Shown here piece after piece: positions 45,231 to 54,089 of a stretch of 64,000 nucleotides of DNA (position 1 is its first letter; the number at the start of each line of letters is the position of its first letter). Under the pieces are notes generated by a model. It did not search any database. It saw only the letters and a program-made list of their open reading frames with translations, and was not told the DNA's origin. This stretch comes from Paenibacillus foliorum (lineage in GTDB: Bacteria > Bacillota > Bacilli > Paenibacillales > NBRC-103111): the NCBI RefSeq assembly GCF_013141765.1, contig NZ_WHOD01000005.1, positions 44,389 through 108,388 on the forward strand. Reading direction: 5' to 3'. The position numbers and the translations under genes are program-made.

Positions 45231-47143
45231 TGGGACTCCTCCTCTCGCAGCAACACACCAAATACTCCTTCAGGCCCTTCTTTCAAAAAAGGTTCCACGG
45301 CCAGATCCACAACAAAAAGTTCCTTGCCATTCTTTTTCAAAGCTTGTAAAGCTTCCTGCAAAACTTTCGGTTGTGCTAATTCTTCACTTGATGGGATCAC
45401 AAGATCAACCGCTAATTCTTTTCCAAGATTCACCGATGATGCTTGAAGCACTTGGGCCGCACAGCCTGCGGAATTATTCTGCACCCTATGTAATGCAGCT
45501 TTGAGCGCTTTCTGCAACGCCATTGTAATATTTAAACCAGTACTACCATAAAAGAAATCACTTGTACCGACCCATATTGTTGGGAATCCGAACACTTCCT
45601 CGCCGATACCGATCACCGGCGTTCCCCTCATGGCAGTCAAAGCCTGTAAATAGAAGCGGCAGCGTTTATCTTCCACCTTACTTAACTGCGTCCGAATAAC
45701 AGGATGCTTCCGATCCTTCTGTTGCATGGCTAGCTGCTCGGTCAAATTTGCTTGCAAACCGCGGATAACGCCTTCCGCAGCCGTTTCCCCTACACCGATT
45801 CCGACAATTTCTTTCGTATTTATAACTACACTAACCAATCGTGATACATACGCTTCAATTCCGGTCAGCCCCGCTTCCCGCCGCGCCTCCTCATGCGTCA
45901 AGCCTGCACAGACCAGCTCCGGCTGCAGCTTAGCAGGTCCCTCTGACAACGGTTCAACCGACTGAACACGACATTGAGAGAGTGGTAGCTGTCTTAATGC
46001 CCCTTCTTCCCAAATATGGAGAATCCCCGTTTGTGTCGAAGTCAATCGATTAAAGTATGGCAGCAAACGGTTCGCTGCACTTTTGTCCGAGCCCCCATCA
46101 AGCGACAGATTCGATACTTGAACCCTTTGGGCTGCCGCAAATCCATGTATCATGGGATGCGGCATGAATGGATGCCAGTCTCCTTCCAACGTTTCCAGAT
46201 CAAGCAGAAAGAACGAATTTCTTAACTCCGATTCTCCTGTAACTGTTTTAAACAGCTCGAACACGATCACATTCGCAAGCATCGCCCCCGCTGTGGATGA
46301 GAAGACATGCACTGCCGGATCTTTATAAACAGCTGACTCGTGTAATCGACGCCATGCGGATTCCCAGCATCCCTCTGACGCTGGATGTACGACCGGGCCC
46401 GCCATTCCTGTCTGATGTAGGAACATTGCCGGTACAAAGATTTTCTTCTCCGTTTTGCAAATCGAATGGAGACGCCGGAGCTCCTCAACATCCCCCTCCT
46501 GAGATACATACAGAATCGATTGGAACGGCTGCACAACGTCTCGCCATCCGTCAGCTCCTTCTTTCCCCAGTGTGATTTCCTCAAGAAGCACCTCAGGATC
46601 CGTTCGGCGTGCGTACTCCGTCAATTCCATTAGCCGCTGTCGATTCGTGGGCACAGAATCCGTTATCAGCATATGGAACTTAGTCAGACCAGAATCAATT
46701 AATGCTGAAACCAACGCAACGAAAAACGGGCCTGACCCGATCGCTAAAACGCTAGCCTGTCGATAACATTGAAAACGGTATGCGCCAGAATCGCCGAAGC
46801 TGTCTAAAAAGGCTATTTGTGCAGCGTGCTTTTGGATAATCCCATTCGTCAATTGATGAGAACGATCTTGACTTACATCCCGAATAAATCCCTTTTGGTG
46901 TAGTACGTCCGCGATTTCATACACCCGGTCCCGGTGTGGGCTCGACAATCCGTCCGTCAGATCCTCCAATGTGTATTCCCCATTAAACATCGGAATCAGT
47001 TTTTCAATCCACCGATCGATCATCTCGCCTTCCATACGGAATGTACCTAAGTTATTCCGGAAATATACACCCTCGTTCGGAACTGGGAGAAAGAAGGTGT
47101 CTGCCTTTACTTTCAGACGTGCAGCAGGGGTCAAATTTGGCAT
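45227..47143 (-). CDS. Putative thiazole-containing bacteriocin maturation protein (TIGR03693-like)
   Basis: This 638-residue protein starts PNLTPAARLKVKADTFFLPV, typical of the maturation protein that co-occurs with heterocycloanthracin-type precursors (TIGR03693). The N-terminal part (about 40-300) looks like the E1/ThiF-related leader-recognition fold (YRQASVLAIGSGPFFVALVS). The C-terminal half contains VNTKEIVGIGVGETAAEGVI and a long helical tail. It is the first of the three enzymes and is separated from the precursor by a hairpin at 47246-47279. It probably recruits the precursor to the cyclodehydratase. Confidence 0.83.
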   Translation of the reverse strand: MPNLTPAARLKVKADTFFLPVPNEGVYFRNNLGTFRMEGEMIDRWIEKLIPMFNGEYTLEDLTDGLSSPHRDRVYEIADVLHQKGFIRDVSQDRSHQLTNGIIQKHAAQIAFLDSFGDSGAYRFQCYRQASVLAIGSGPFFVALVSALIDSGLTKFHMLITDSVPTNRQRLMELTEYARRTDPEVLLEEITLGKEGADGWRDVVQPFQSILYVSQEGDVEELRRLHSICKTEKKIFVPAMFLHQTGMAGPVVHPASEGCWESAWRRLHESAVYKDPAVHVFSSTAGAMLANVIVFELFKTVTGESELRNSFFLLDLETLEGDWHPFMPHPMIHGFAAAQRVQVSNLSLDGGSDKSAANRLLPYFNRLTSTQTGILHIWEEGALRQLPLSQCRVQSVEPLSEGPAKLQPELVCAGLTHEEARREAGLTGIEAYVSRLVSVVINTKEIVGIGVGETAAEGVIRGLQANLTEQLAMQQKDRKHPVIRTQLSKVEDKRCRFYLQALTAMRGTPVIGIGEEVFGFPTIWVGTSDFFYGSTGLNITMALQKALKAALHRVQNNSAGCAAQVLQASSVNLGKELAVDLVIPSSEELAQPKVLQEALQALKKNGKELFVVDLAVEPFLKEGPEGVFGVLLREEESQ

Positions 47144-47245
47144 TTCACTCCTCCTAACTGTTGCAGATAACCAATTTGTAACATCGATTCTTCATTATCA
47201 TATGTAAGCCTATTCGTCCCACATGCCTTTGTCTGTAATTATTAA

Positions 47246-47279
47246 TTGCCCCTAACAGCCTATCGCTGTACAGGGGCAA
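47246..47279 (-). terminator. Hairpin between the TOMM precursor and the enzyme genes
   Basis: TTGCCCCT (47246-47253) pairs with AGGGGCAA (47272-47279), with an inner ACAGC/GCTGT. On the minus strand it lies 50 bp after the precursor stop and would give partial termination, favouring the precursor over the enzymes. The T-tract is weak, so read-through is likely. Confidence 0.6.
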
Positions 47280-47330
47280 TCGCTACTCCATGCCTATGCG
47301 GTTTTCTTAAGAAACTGGTAATGATGGGGC

Positions 47331-47630
47331 TTAACGACAGCGATGGTGGCAAAATCCGCCGCACTGATGATGGCAAAAACCGCTACAGAATCCGCTACAG
47401 AATCCACCACAGACTCCAGCACAGAATCCGCCACAGACTCCAGCACAGAATCCGCCACAAAAGCCACCACACCTGCCGAAGCCAACGCATAGCCGTGATG
47501 GATCCGCCGGGTTCACGCCATTCGGAAACTGACCCGTCGGGTACTGGTTTTGTTGATTCCAAGGTGTCACCTCACCGGCTTGAAATTGGGAAACGTTCAA
47601 CTGTTGAAGCTCATTTTGGAAATTATTCAT
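47331..47630 (-). CDS. Heterocycloanthracin/sonorensin-type TOMM precursor, 99 residues
   Basis: The start is ATG 47630, eight bases after GGAGG; an upstream in-frame Met at 47645 lies inside that site. The leader (1-47) has MNNFQNELQQLNVSQFQAGE and WNQQNQYP, as in TIGR03601 precursors. The core has Cys48 and then a cysteine at every fourth position from 54 to 98 (12 cysteines), as CGGF, CAGV, CSGF, CHHQ and CHHR units. Two serines (79, 83) follow cysteines. The core thus resembles known CXX-repeat bacteriocins but with a four-residue spacing. No transporter or immunity gene is adjacent. The start and leader are well supported. Confidence 0.9.
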   Translation of the reverse strand: MNNFQNELQQLNVSQFQAGEVTPWNQQNQYPTGQFPNGVNPADPSRLCVGFGRCGGFCGGFCAGVCGGFCAGVCGGFCSGFCSGFCHHQCGGFCHHRCR

Positions 47631-47645
47631 TGTAAATACCTCCAT

Positions 47646-48039
47646 TTTTTTTTGAAATTGGCATCAAGTAAAGATTGATCTTTATTGAACATGATACCAG
47701 TCTATGGAGCAGCATCCGCACTTGTTACTAATTCAAATGCCTATTTTATGGGCTTTTGTACCAAAGCAACCATGACGGTTTGGTATGACCTAATGAACCA
47801 GCATATTAGCCCACTTGAGTTCCAGCATTCAATAATACCTTCATCACTATAATTTAAACCTTTGCTTAACCAGGTTTGCGACTGTTTCTGGGGTCAAAGT
47901 TGAAATACAAGAAAGTTCAACCGATTTGTTGTGATCTTACTTTGAGGATGTTGGGAGCTATATCCCGTATAGCAAGTGATGTTATGAAATTACAGAGGTT
48001 AGTAGGCTGCTGTTAAATTTATTTATGGGAGAGGGTGGC
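47646..48039. other. 394-bp region upstream of the TOMM precursor
   Basis: It should hold the precursor promoter on the minus strand; an A/T-rich block with an AAAGATTGATCTTT palindrome lies at about 47671-47684. I see no gene. Weak repeat-like text (GAGCTATATCCCGTATAG) is at about 47954-47971. Confidence 0.35.
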
Positions 48040-48309
48040 ATGAACGCAGTAATAGGATTAGATATATCCAAGAATGAGAGTCATAGAAATGTAAGACGAT
48101 ATCCAAATTGCTTGTCTATACTCTGCTCCAAAATAGGTGGATTTGTGTCACTAGTCGACAATGCTGGAACATTTGTACATTTTCTGTTGGCACAAATGTC
48201 CCTCTACAATAAAAAAAAGCCTGATTTCTCAAGCTTTTACAAAATAAAATATGTAGGCATATTTGTGCCTAAAGCGGACGATCCCGCCTCTTCCATTCAT
48301 AAAAAGTAA
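48040..48309 (+). pseudogene. IS110-family transposase N-terminal remnant
   Basis: ATG 48040 is preceded by GAGAGGGTGG and opens MNAVIGLDISKNESH, which is nearly the conserved DEDD-type start of IS110 transposases (the Asp of GLDxSK is a catalytic residue). After about 15 residues the frame continues only as low-complexity, unrelated codons to the stop. The remainder of the transposase is missing. A relic of a lost IS110 insertion; no ends recognised. Confidence 0.5.
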
Positions 48310-48391
48310 TTTATTTGATATTCTTTTTTAATCACTTACTTTCATCATTTGAAGATAGGATCCTGCTGTAAGCAAGTTCCTTTTAAAAATG

Positions 48392-48499
48392 CTAAATAAA
48401 AGCACGAGAAACGATAACAAGCAAAATGAATAACACAAGAATTGTAGCTGTGCTAGTAAAAAAACCGCCTGCACAACTTGTTCCAACTCCTAATCCCAT
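48392..48499 (-). CDS. YjcZ-family small membrane protein (sporulation-associated)
   Basis: ATG 48499 follows AAGGAGG by eight bases and opens a 35-residue protein: a Gly/Cys/Ser-rich head (MGLGVGTSCAGG) and one membrane helix (TATILVLFILLVIV). This is the YjcZ layout known from B. subtilis spores. A longer frame upstream has no site. A very similar protein is encoded at 62974-63063, sharing TSTATILVLFILLVIV. Role in spores is by family only. Confidence 0.75.
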   Translation of the reverse strand: MGLGVGTSCAGGFFTSTATILVLFILLVIVSRAFI

Positions 48500-48679
48500 A
48501 GTTTCCGCCTCCTTCCGCTTTAACTTCAGTATTTTATGAATGTCAATTATTGCGTGACTGGACAGTTCAGAGAATGTACTCTTGTACACGGAGAAACAAG
48601 TCGCTTCCAAAGAGGTCTGCTAGCTATGAGGGTGCTTGGCCCCTTTCAACAACAAGTTATGTCTAGCTTCGCTAGGCGC

Positions 48680-48710
48680 ACTATTGAGCTATCATGACCC
48701 GTTCAGTTGA
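48680..48710. repeat. Cassette-boundary repeat overlapping the end of the P-loop gene
   Basis: TTGAGCTATCATGACCCG and TTCAGTTGAAT (48684-48712). The last five residues and stop of the P-loop gene are encoded by the repeat (QLNGS then TGA). Confidence 0.5.
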
Positions 48711-49326
48711 ATCCGAGTGAGTATTTGTTCTGCATAAGAATCCCAGTCTGCTTCGTCTGTATTTATCTCTAAAGTGGGCACTAGCGATTGTTTCGCACAC
48801 ATGCGAAGCTTTTCCTGATCCTCTAAGAACTTCTGACATGCCTCCGATACCGTGGAGTGACTTTCCATCACGTATGATTTCCAAGTTTCGCTACGACTTT
48901 CAATAAATCTAGGCTTAACAACATCTTCAGTCAAGGTTAAAAGTATACAATGTGCATTCAACCTCGATAGACGTTTTTCAAGTATCTCAATTGCTGCAGA
49001 ATTTATAAATGCCGCTCGATGATTTAGATGGAACCTCTCTAAAAGATAAAATACACTGGTTGATGGTTTCGTATGACCAAGTGAATCCATCCAATTGCAT
49101 TGTTGCTCAAGATAATCAACATGACGATTTAAAAGCTGAATATGTTCATCCTTGTCCATCGATCTTAAGACGCCTTGGTATGAGTGCAAAACTTGCGAAT
49201 AATGTTCGCTTATTGCAATTACCGTTTTTTCAATATTAGTATTTGGCTATGCAATTTCTTTATTGCAGAAAATACGGATGTTTTTCCTGTGGTAGACAAC
49301 CCTTCGATTATTACTCCCCGAATCAT
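48692..49326 (-). pseudogene. P-loop nucleoside/thymidylate-kinase-like gene with a -1 frameshift
   Basis: ATG 49326 follows AGAGGTG and opens MIRGVIIEGLSTTGKTSVFS, whose GLSTTGKTS is a Walker A motif. At about 49250 (AGCCAAATACT) the frame is lost. It resumes one base back as NTNIEKTVIAISEHYSQVLH, and then continues in the frame ending at 48692, with FYLLERFHLNHRAAF and a long helical C-terminus. The lesion is best explained by loss of one A in an A-run. The repaired protein would be about 211 residues, kinase-like. Either a real pseudogene or a one-base error. The gene end lies in a boundary repeat. Confidence 0.65.
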
Positions 49327-49495
49327 ATTTCACCTCTTCAGCTTGTTTCCGTTATCCAGAAGGTTATAATGCATCCCATCATTCTCATTCTTAAATTCAA
49401 CAAGTAAAATGGCTTCGTTTTCAATGTAAAGCACAAGCATTGCCGCGATGATTAACGCGGATCTGAAGGAGAAGCCGGTTTTAAACCGTCGACAC

Positions 49496-50290
49496 TCAAA
49501 TGCGCTTTACCGCGAGAGGGCTCGCGATAAAATCCACTTGAAGATCAGGGAACGCTTCGCGCATCAGCTCCACGACTGTTAGCATTCCTGCCTCCTCGCT
49601 GTTCTGATGTCCTGTAATAATCAGCGCTTTTGGAAGTCCCATATCCATGGCATCTCTCACATATTCGTTCGTCTCCCATTCATTCGACTCGCCAACGATT
49701 AGGAGATCGATATTTCTGCTCTCAAAGTATTTGATATGTGAACGACCCCCTGACGCACCGGGCATCAGTCCGAAACACCTTACTGGCATTTCCGGATCTC
49801 CGGCCACCAGCATGCTATCGATATCTAGCTTGTTTTTCAGATGGGCGACTATGGTGCGGACGGTATGCTGCCCATCAGGGGGTAGCGTAATTAGGTTCAT
49901 CTTCTCTGGATTTGCGTAAGCTTCCCATTCCAGCTTCTTTAACATGCCTAATAGAATGCCGTCCGGCTTGTATTTATGGACATAATCGTGCAGTCGGAAG
50001 ATCGAAATACCTGACTCCTCGATGAGCATCCGCTTCCTCTCATATACTGGATCCCCTGCCAGCCACTCAACTTCATCCTTGTGGTTGTAGTAAGTCGGCT
50101 CGTGTGTGATGATCAGATCGACACCTGATTCAACCGCTTGCTTGATTGCAGCATAAGTCGTTATGAAAACAACGGCCACTTTCCGGACCTCTGCATTCAG
50201 GTTTCCACTCTTTAGCGTATCGACGGTCGTTTCTAGTTGGCCAACCGGTTCGATGAGGCGATTCAACACCATCTGCACAGTAATGATCAT
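49496..50290 (-). CDS. Nif3/YqfO-like dinuclear metal-centre protein
   Basis: This 264-residue protein of the NIF3 family shows the metal-ligand pattern ITHEPTYYNHKDE (His and Glu, about 61-73), with a later GESNEWETNEYVRDAM and the closing histidine in LIITGHQNSEEAG. Members are hexameric with two metal ions; roles in GTP-cyclohydrolase-like or uncharacterised hydrolysis have been proposed. It is shorter than the long Nif3 form with a PII-like insert. Located between a decayed kinase gene and an alpha/beta hydrolase gene. Confidence 0.82.
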   Translation of the reverse strand: MIITVQMVLNRLIEPVGQLETTVDTLKSGNLNAEVRKVAVVFITTYAAIKQAVESGVDLIITHEPTYYNHKDEVEWLAGDPVYERKRMLIEESGISIFRLHDYVHKYKPDGILLGMLKKLEWEAYANPEKMNLITLPPDGQHTVRTIVAHLKNKLDIDSMLVAGDPEMPVRCFGLMPGASGGRSHIKYFESRNIDLLIVGESNEWETNEYVRDAMDMGLPKALIITGHQNSEEAGMLTVVELMREAFPDLQVDFIASPLAVKRI

Positions 50291-50342
50291 ATGTGAGACC
50301 TCCTTAATAATGGATTATTTTGTTTATGTACGGGTGTACTCG

Positions 50343-51092
50343 TTAACGTAATAACTCTAAGAATTGTAATATAGTATCATTTACAAAGACGGGATTTTCT
50401 CTAATCATGTGGGGTCTATGGCTACAATCAGGTACTATTACATAACGAGAGTTAGGGATAAGCTCCGTAACCAGCTTTAATTCTCCCTCAGGAGCAAACT
50501 GGTCATTTTGACCAGCTAAAAACAAAGTTGGGCATTTTATGCTGCGTAATTGTTCGTTGCTTAGTTGGGGGTACATTCGCCAATCACATACTTTTTGCCG
50601 TAAGAACTCTTGCCAATTTCCACGATGTGCTTCCAAATGCCTTTCTTTCATCAAAGTGATAAAGTCATAACGACCGTTTTGTAAAAGCCATTCCGGTTCA
50701 AATTCCTCGGATCCCATAGAGGCTACAAAGCCACTTTGACCAATCGAAGTCAAAGATGCAATTCTATGCGGTTGAGTGACAGCACAATGAAGTGCAACAC
50801 CTCCTCCCATACCATATCCGACGACATGTGCATTTGGTATCTGTAGTTGATCCATAAATGCAAAAATGTCTTTAGAATGCTGCGGAGTACTCCATTCGAG
50901 GCTGTTGCTCCTAGTTCGACCATGTCCTCTGAAATCTGGAAAAAAACATGTGTACTTACTTTGGAAGTCGAGCATTTGACTTGCAAAAGCTAATATCCCT
51001 CGCGAAAACCCACTATGTAAAAATATCACAGGGTCACCAACACCCATTTGTTCATAAAACATTTCCATGTTATTACATTCTAAATGTGGCAT
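50343..51092 (-). CDS. Alpha/beta hydrolase
   Basis: This 249-residue hydrolase has the oxyanion-loop HSGFSRG region, the DFRGHGRT strand and the nucleophile elbow, which reads VVGYGMGGGV: the Ser of GxSxG appears to be replaced by Gly-Met (GYGMG). The acid and His are in FLAGQNDQFAPEG and DCSHRPHM. A missing nucleophile would make it catalytically unusual or a binding protein. The stop TAA is inside a CGTTAACG repeat-like motif. ATG 51092 follows AGGAGGG. Confidence 0.8.
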   Translation of the reverse strand: MPHLECNNMEMFYEQMGVGDPVIFLHSGFSRGILAFASQMLDFQSKYTCFFPDFRGHGRTRSNSLEWSTPQHSKDIFAFMDQLQIPNAHVVGYGMGGGVALHCAVTQPHRIASLTSIGQSGFVASMGSEEFEPEWLLQNGRYDFITLMKERHLEAHRGNWQEFLRQKVCDWRMYPQLSNEQLRSIKCPTLFLAGQNDQFAPEGELKLVTELIPNSRYVIVPDCSHRPHMIRENPVFVNDTILQFLELLR

Positions 51093-51179
51093 CGCATAAA
51101 ACCCTCCTATTTAAATAATTAAAAACCTATTTCTTCCATATTAACAAACACATGTTCTCATGTAAATGATTTCTATTGA

Positions 51180-51280
51180 AGTATCCTGCCCGATACATCA
51201 ACGAGGCTACCGATTAATAATGTCGGCAGCCTCGTTCTGGTTATTTATTAAACTATCGTCTCCCGTTTAGTTAAGTGAAG
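51180..51280. repeat. Cassette-boundary repeat, complete unit
   Basis: A full copy: left half GTATCCTGCCCGATACATC, hairpin AACGAGGCTACCGA paired with TCGGCAGCCTCGTT, then right half TTATTAAACTATCGTCTCCC and GTTTAGTTAAG. It lies between the 5' end of the hydrolase gene (51092) and the 3' end of argC (51293). Confidence 0.6.
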
Positions 51281-51292
51281 AACTTATTTCAC

Positions 51293-52237
51293 TTACTCTA
51301 GTCCTATACCTTCGTCAAATCCAAGCATAATATTCATATTTTGAATGGCAGCCCCCGAGGCGCCTTTTCCCAAATTATCAAATCTAGAAACAAGTAATAT
51401 TTCATCTTTATGACCAAAAACAAATATATCTAAATAATTCGTATTATTGCATTGCATGGGATTAAAGAAACCGTCTTCAAGATATGCCTCAGAGTCGTAT
51501 GGGATAACTCGAATAAAACGTTCATCTTTATAATACGAGGCAAGCAGTTCTTGAATATCTCTTGCTGATACATTCTTTATAAACATTCTAGGAAAGAGAG
51601 GAATAGTAACTGCATCACCCTGATAATAGTTTCCGACTATTGGAGTGAAAAGTGGTGCTGAGTTTAACCCAGAATATAGTTGCATTTCTGGAAGATGCTT
51701 GTGGTTAAGGTTAAGTGCATACTGCCTTGGTGCGAAAAGCTGTTCTCTATTTGAGTTCTGATATTCAGATATAAGTCTCTTACCTCCACCACTATATCCT
51801 GTAAGCGAATAACAAGACGTCGGGTAATCCCTCGGTATAATTCCTTCAGCTACCAATGGCTGTATAGCTAAAATAAACCCTGTCGCATGACATCCTGGGA
51901 CAGATATTCTAGATGTATTTTGGATTTTATTTCTTTGATTCTTATCTAATTCTGGTAATCCGTATGTCCACTCCTGGTTGGTCCTAAACGCCGTACTTGC
52001 ATCAATTATTTTGGTCTTATTATTACTCACCATAGATACGGAATCCCTTGAAGCGGAATCTGGAAGACAAAGGAATACGACATCAGCTTCATTTATTAAA
52101 GCCCTGCGGGCTTCGTAATCTTATCGCTTTTCCGACTCAATTTTGATTACTTCTATGCTAGAAATCTTAGATAAGTAATCATGTATTTTTAAACCTGTTG
52201 TACCTTCTTTACCATCAACAAATATTTTATATTTCAC
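51293..52237 (-). pseudogene. argC: N-acetyl-gamma-glutamyl-phosphate reductase with an internal stop
   Basis: From GTG 52237 (after GGGGTGGAAAA) a frame of 314 codons, the usual length of the short ArgC type, has one in-frame TAA at codon 39 (52121-52123). Residues KEGTTGLKIHDYLSK before it and YEARRALINEADVVFLCLPD after it are in the same frame and match ArgC. The catalytic Cys is in SVPGCHATG. ArgC reduces N-acetylglutamyl phosphate in arginine synthesis. Any protein made would start inside and lack the NADP-binding fold. There are no other arg genes here, so it is an orphan copy. Confidence 0.8.
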
Positions 52238-52250
52238 TTTTCCACCCCTT

Positions 52251-52614
52251 ACCATTTTAGTTTATGTATAATAATACATAATAACGCATAATTATACAAT
52301 GATAATTATTGAGTTATACTACCCGTCCCTTAATCAGTAGGCCTAAGCACTTACGATTTTCTTATAGTGTCTAATGACACAAATGTGCCTTCATTGTAGT
52401 TGTTCGAAGCCGCCAATTCCCTCTCGTCTCTAGTTCGAGAAGCTTTCTAATTTAGAAAGCCCGAGGATCCGGAAATCATGGACAAGCTGCTGCCATGGTC
52501 GCAAGTAATACCACTGACCTGTCACGTAATTAAGTAAAAAAATACTTAAAGATTAACGTAGCCCTTATCTTTTCATAAGGCGGGGGCTGGTTGACGATTA
52601 CGTTCCATCTAGCA
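52251..52614. other. Intergenic region with repeats and palindromes
   Basis: A right-half repeat copy (about 52313-52342, TTGAGTTATACTACCCGTCC) lies next to argC. A perfect palindrome GCTTTCTA-ATT-TAGAAAGC is at about 52442-52461. I see no gene. Confidence 0.4.
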
Positions 52615-52651
52615 CAAAAAAGTCTCCCTTTGGAATTAACCGAAGGGAGAC
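52615..52651 (-). terminator. Terminator of the SLH fragment
   Basis: GTCTCCCTT (52622-52630) pairs with AAGGGAGAC (52643-52651), then A-tract on the plus strand (T-tract on minus) at 52615-52621. Confidence 0.65.
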
Positions 52652-52663
52652 ATTGCATTTCAT

Positions 52664-53668
52664 TTATTTATTTAACACTTTAATAAAGTTTGTAAATATT
52701 GTAGCAACACTTGCTCTATCGGCATTTGCTTTTGGTGCAAATGTGTTTTCACCTACACCGCTTATAATACCATAGCTTTGGATCTGAGTCACAGCATCTT
52801 TCGCCCAATCACTCACTACACTTGCATCTGCAAAGTCTGGCTGGCTTTTGCTTGCTAGCTTAATGCCCTTATATTTTATATAGTTATTCAGCATTACAGC
52901 CATTTGCTCACGAGTGATTTGAGCATCAGGGTCAAATCTTCCATTGCTTACGCCTGAAACAATTTTCTTATCCGCTGCCCAAGCAGTTGCCTTGCCATAC
53001 CAAGCATTAATGTCAACGTCTGTAAATTCTGAAGTTTTGTAGCTTGAAAGGTCTGCTCCCACTATATTTGCAATTACCATTGCAAACATGGCTCTTGTCA
53101 TCGCCATATTTGGTGCAAACTTACCATCGCTTACTCCACTAAAGAACTGGCGAGCTGTTACAAAGTCTACTGCCTCTGCATACCACTGTGTGCTTTCGAC
53201 ATCTGCAAACGTTACTTTATTGTAGCCAATAACAAACCTTGAGAAGTGGCTGAGTTTCATCTTTACTGTACCTGTCGCAGCATCAAATCTACCCATTACT
53301 GTTTCAAGATTTCCGTTATTGTCCAAATAATATACTACAATTGCGTTTGCATTTTCTCCTGCTTTTAATGTATATGGAACTACTACTGTTGCATAACCGC
53401 CGTCGAAATTTGATATCTTTTCATTGCCGCTTGTTACAGTAAAATCAAACACCGGCCTGTCCGCAACCTTTTCTATTATAGCCGCAGGCACGGAAAGTGT
53501 GCTCGTATCTACAGCACTTACTGAAACTGTTACATCTGCCTTCGCTGCTCCCGCAATTGTTTTTAGAGCCTTCTTATCAAAGGTGATTGCTGCAACTGGT
53601 GTTGCAATTGTAAATGATTCTATCTTGGCTTCGGCTGCTGCTCCTATAGATATTTTTGGAATAGTCAT
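52664..53668 (-). CDS. SLH-domain protein fragment (three SLH domains)
   Basis: The 334 residues contain a beta-rich N-terminal part and three SLH domains (about 155-330: FADVESTQWYAEAVDFVTAR, FTDVDINAWYGKATAWAADK, FADASVVSDWAKDAVTQIQS). SLH domains bind pyruvylated cell-wall polysaccharide at the cell surface. There is no signal peptide and only a weak ribosome site, and a stop lies nine codons upstream. It is best read as the C-terminal third of a larger surface protein whose front is lost. A second frame just upstream (53671-53780, ending FSFTFTGSSK) looks like a further remnant. Confidence 0.6.
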   Translation of the reverse strand: MTIPKISIGAAAEAKIESFTIATPVAAITFDKKALKTIAGAAKADVTVSVSAVDTSTLSVPAAIIEKVADRPVFDFTVTSGNEKISNFDGGYATVVVPYTLKAGENANAIVVYYLDNNGNLETVMGRFDAATGTVKMKLSHFSRFVIGYNKVTFADVESTQWYAEAVDFVTARQFFSGVSDGKFAPNMAMTRAMFAMVIANIVGADLSSYKTSEFTDVDINAWYGKATAWAADKKIVSGVSNGRFDPDAQITREQMAVMLNNYIKYKGIKLASKSQPDFADASVVSDWAKDAVTQIQSYGIISGVGENTFAPKANADRASVATIFTNFIKVLNK

Positions 53669-53987
53669 TTTGACGACCCTGTAAAAGTAAAGGAGAAGAA
53701 GTCGCTAAATTCTTTAGCCAGTACGCCGCCTGCAGCACCATTGACGACCGAAGCTTCCGGATTGCGATTTTTATATATTATATGGAATAGTTCTACAACA
53801 CCAAGGAAATAATGGAATCAACTAAACTGCATGTGGAAAAGAGGACACGGCTTGAATTGGTCTGCGTGGTCGATTGAACGAGTTCATATTTTGTTCGTCA
53901 GCCTGACGTTTCTTATGATGAGTATCCAGGTAACCATGTTAAACCCAAATTCATTGGCCATTCTAAAGCTCCTTTCCGATCAACCAT

Positions 53988-54067
53988 GTATATTTGGCTT
54001 CGGTGATTCTTCTTACATTTCGGGGCAATTTATTCATGTCACCGGCGGAGTAGTTATGAACGGATAA
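53988..54067 (+). pseudogene. 3' tail of a short-chain dehydrogenase, frameshifted
   Basis: The last 22 codons to TAA 54065-54067 read DSSYISGQFIHVTGGVVMNG, the classical SDR C-terminus. Just upstream VYLAS is in another frame, and inserting one base in TCGGTGATT would restore SDDSSYI. Further upstream no SDR sequence remains. Between 53669 and 53987 nothing else is certain. Confidence 0.5.
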
Positions 54068-54089
54068 GATGAAGATGGAGCGTAACAAA

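Noticed and set aside
47294..47485. Open frame on the minus strand over the TOMM precursor repeat (SVLESVVDSVADSV-like)
   Set aside because: It is the out-of-frame shadow of the cysteine repeat, which explains its own periodic look. No ribosome site.
47331..47500. Short tandem 12-bp DNA repeats that could suggest a CRISPR or satellite
   Set aside because: They code for the Cys-x-x-x core of the precursor in frame and have no spacers.
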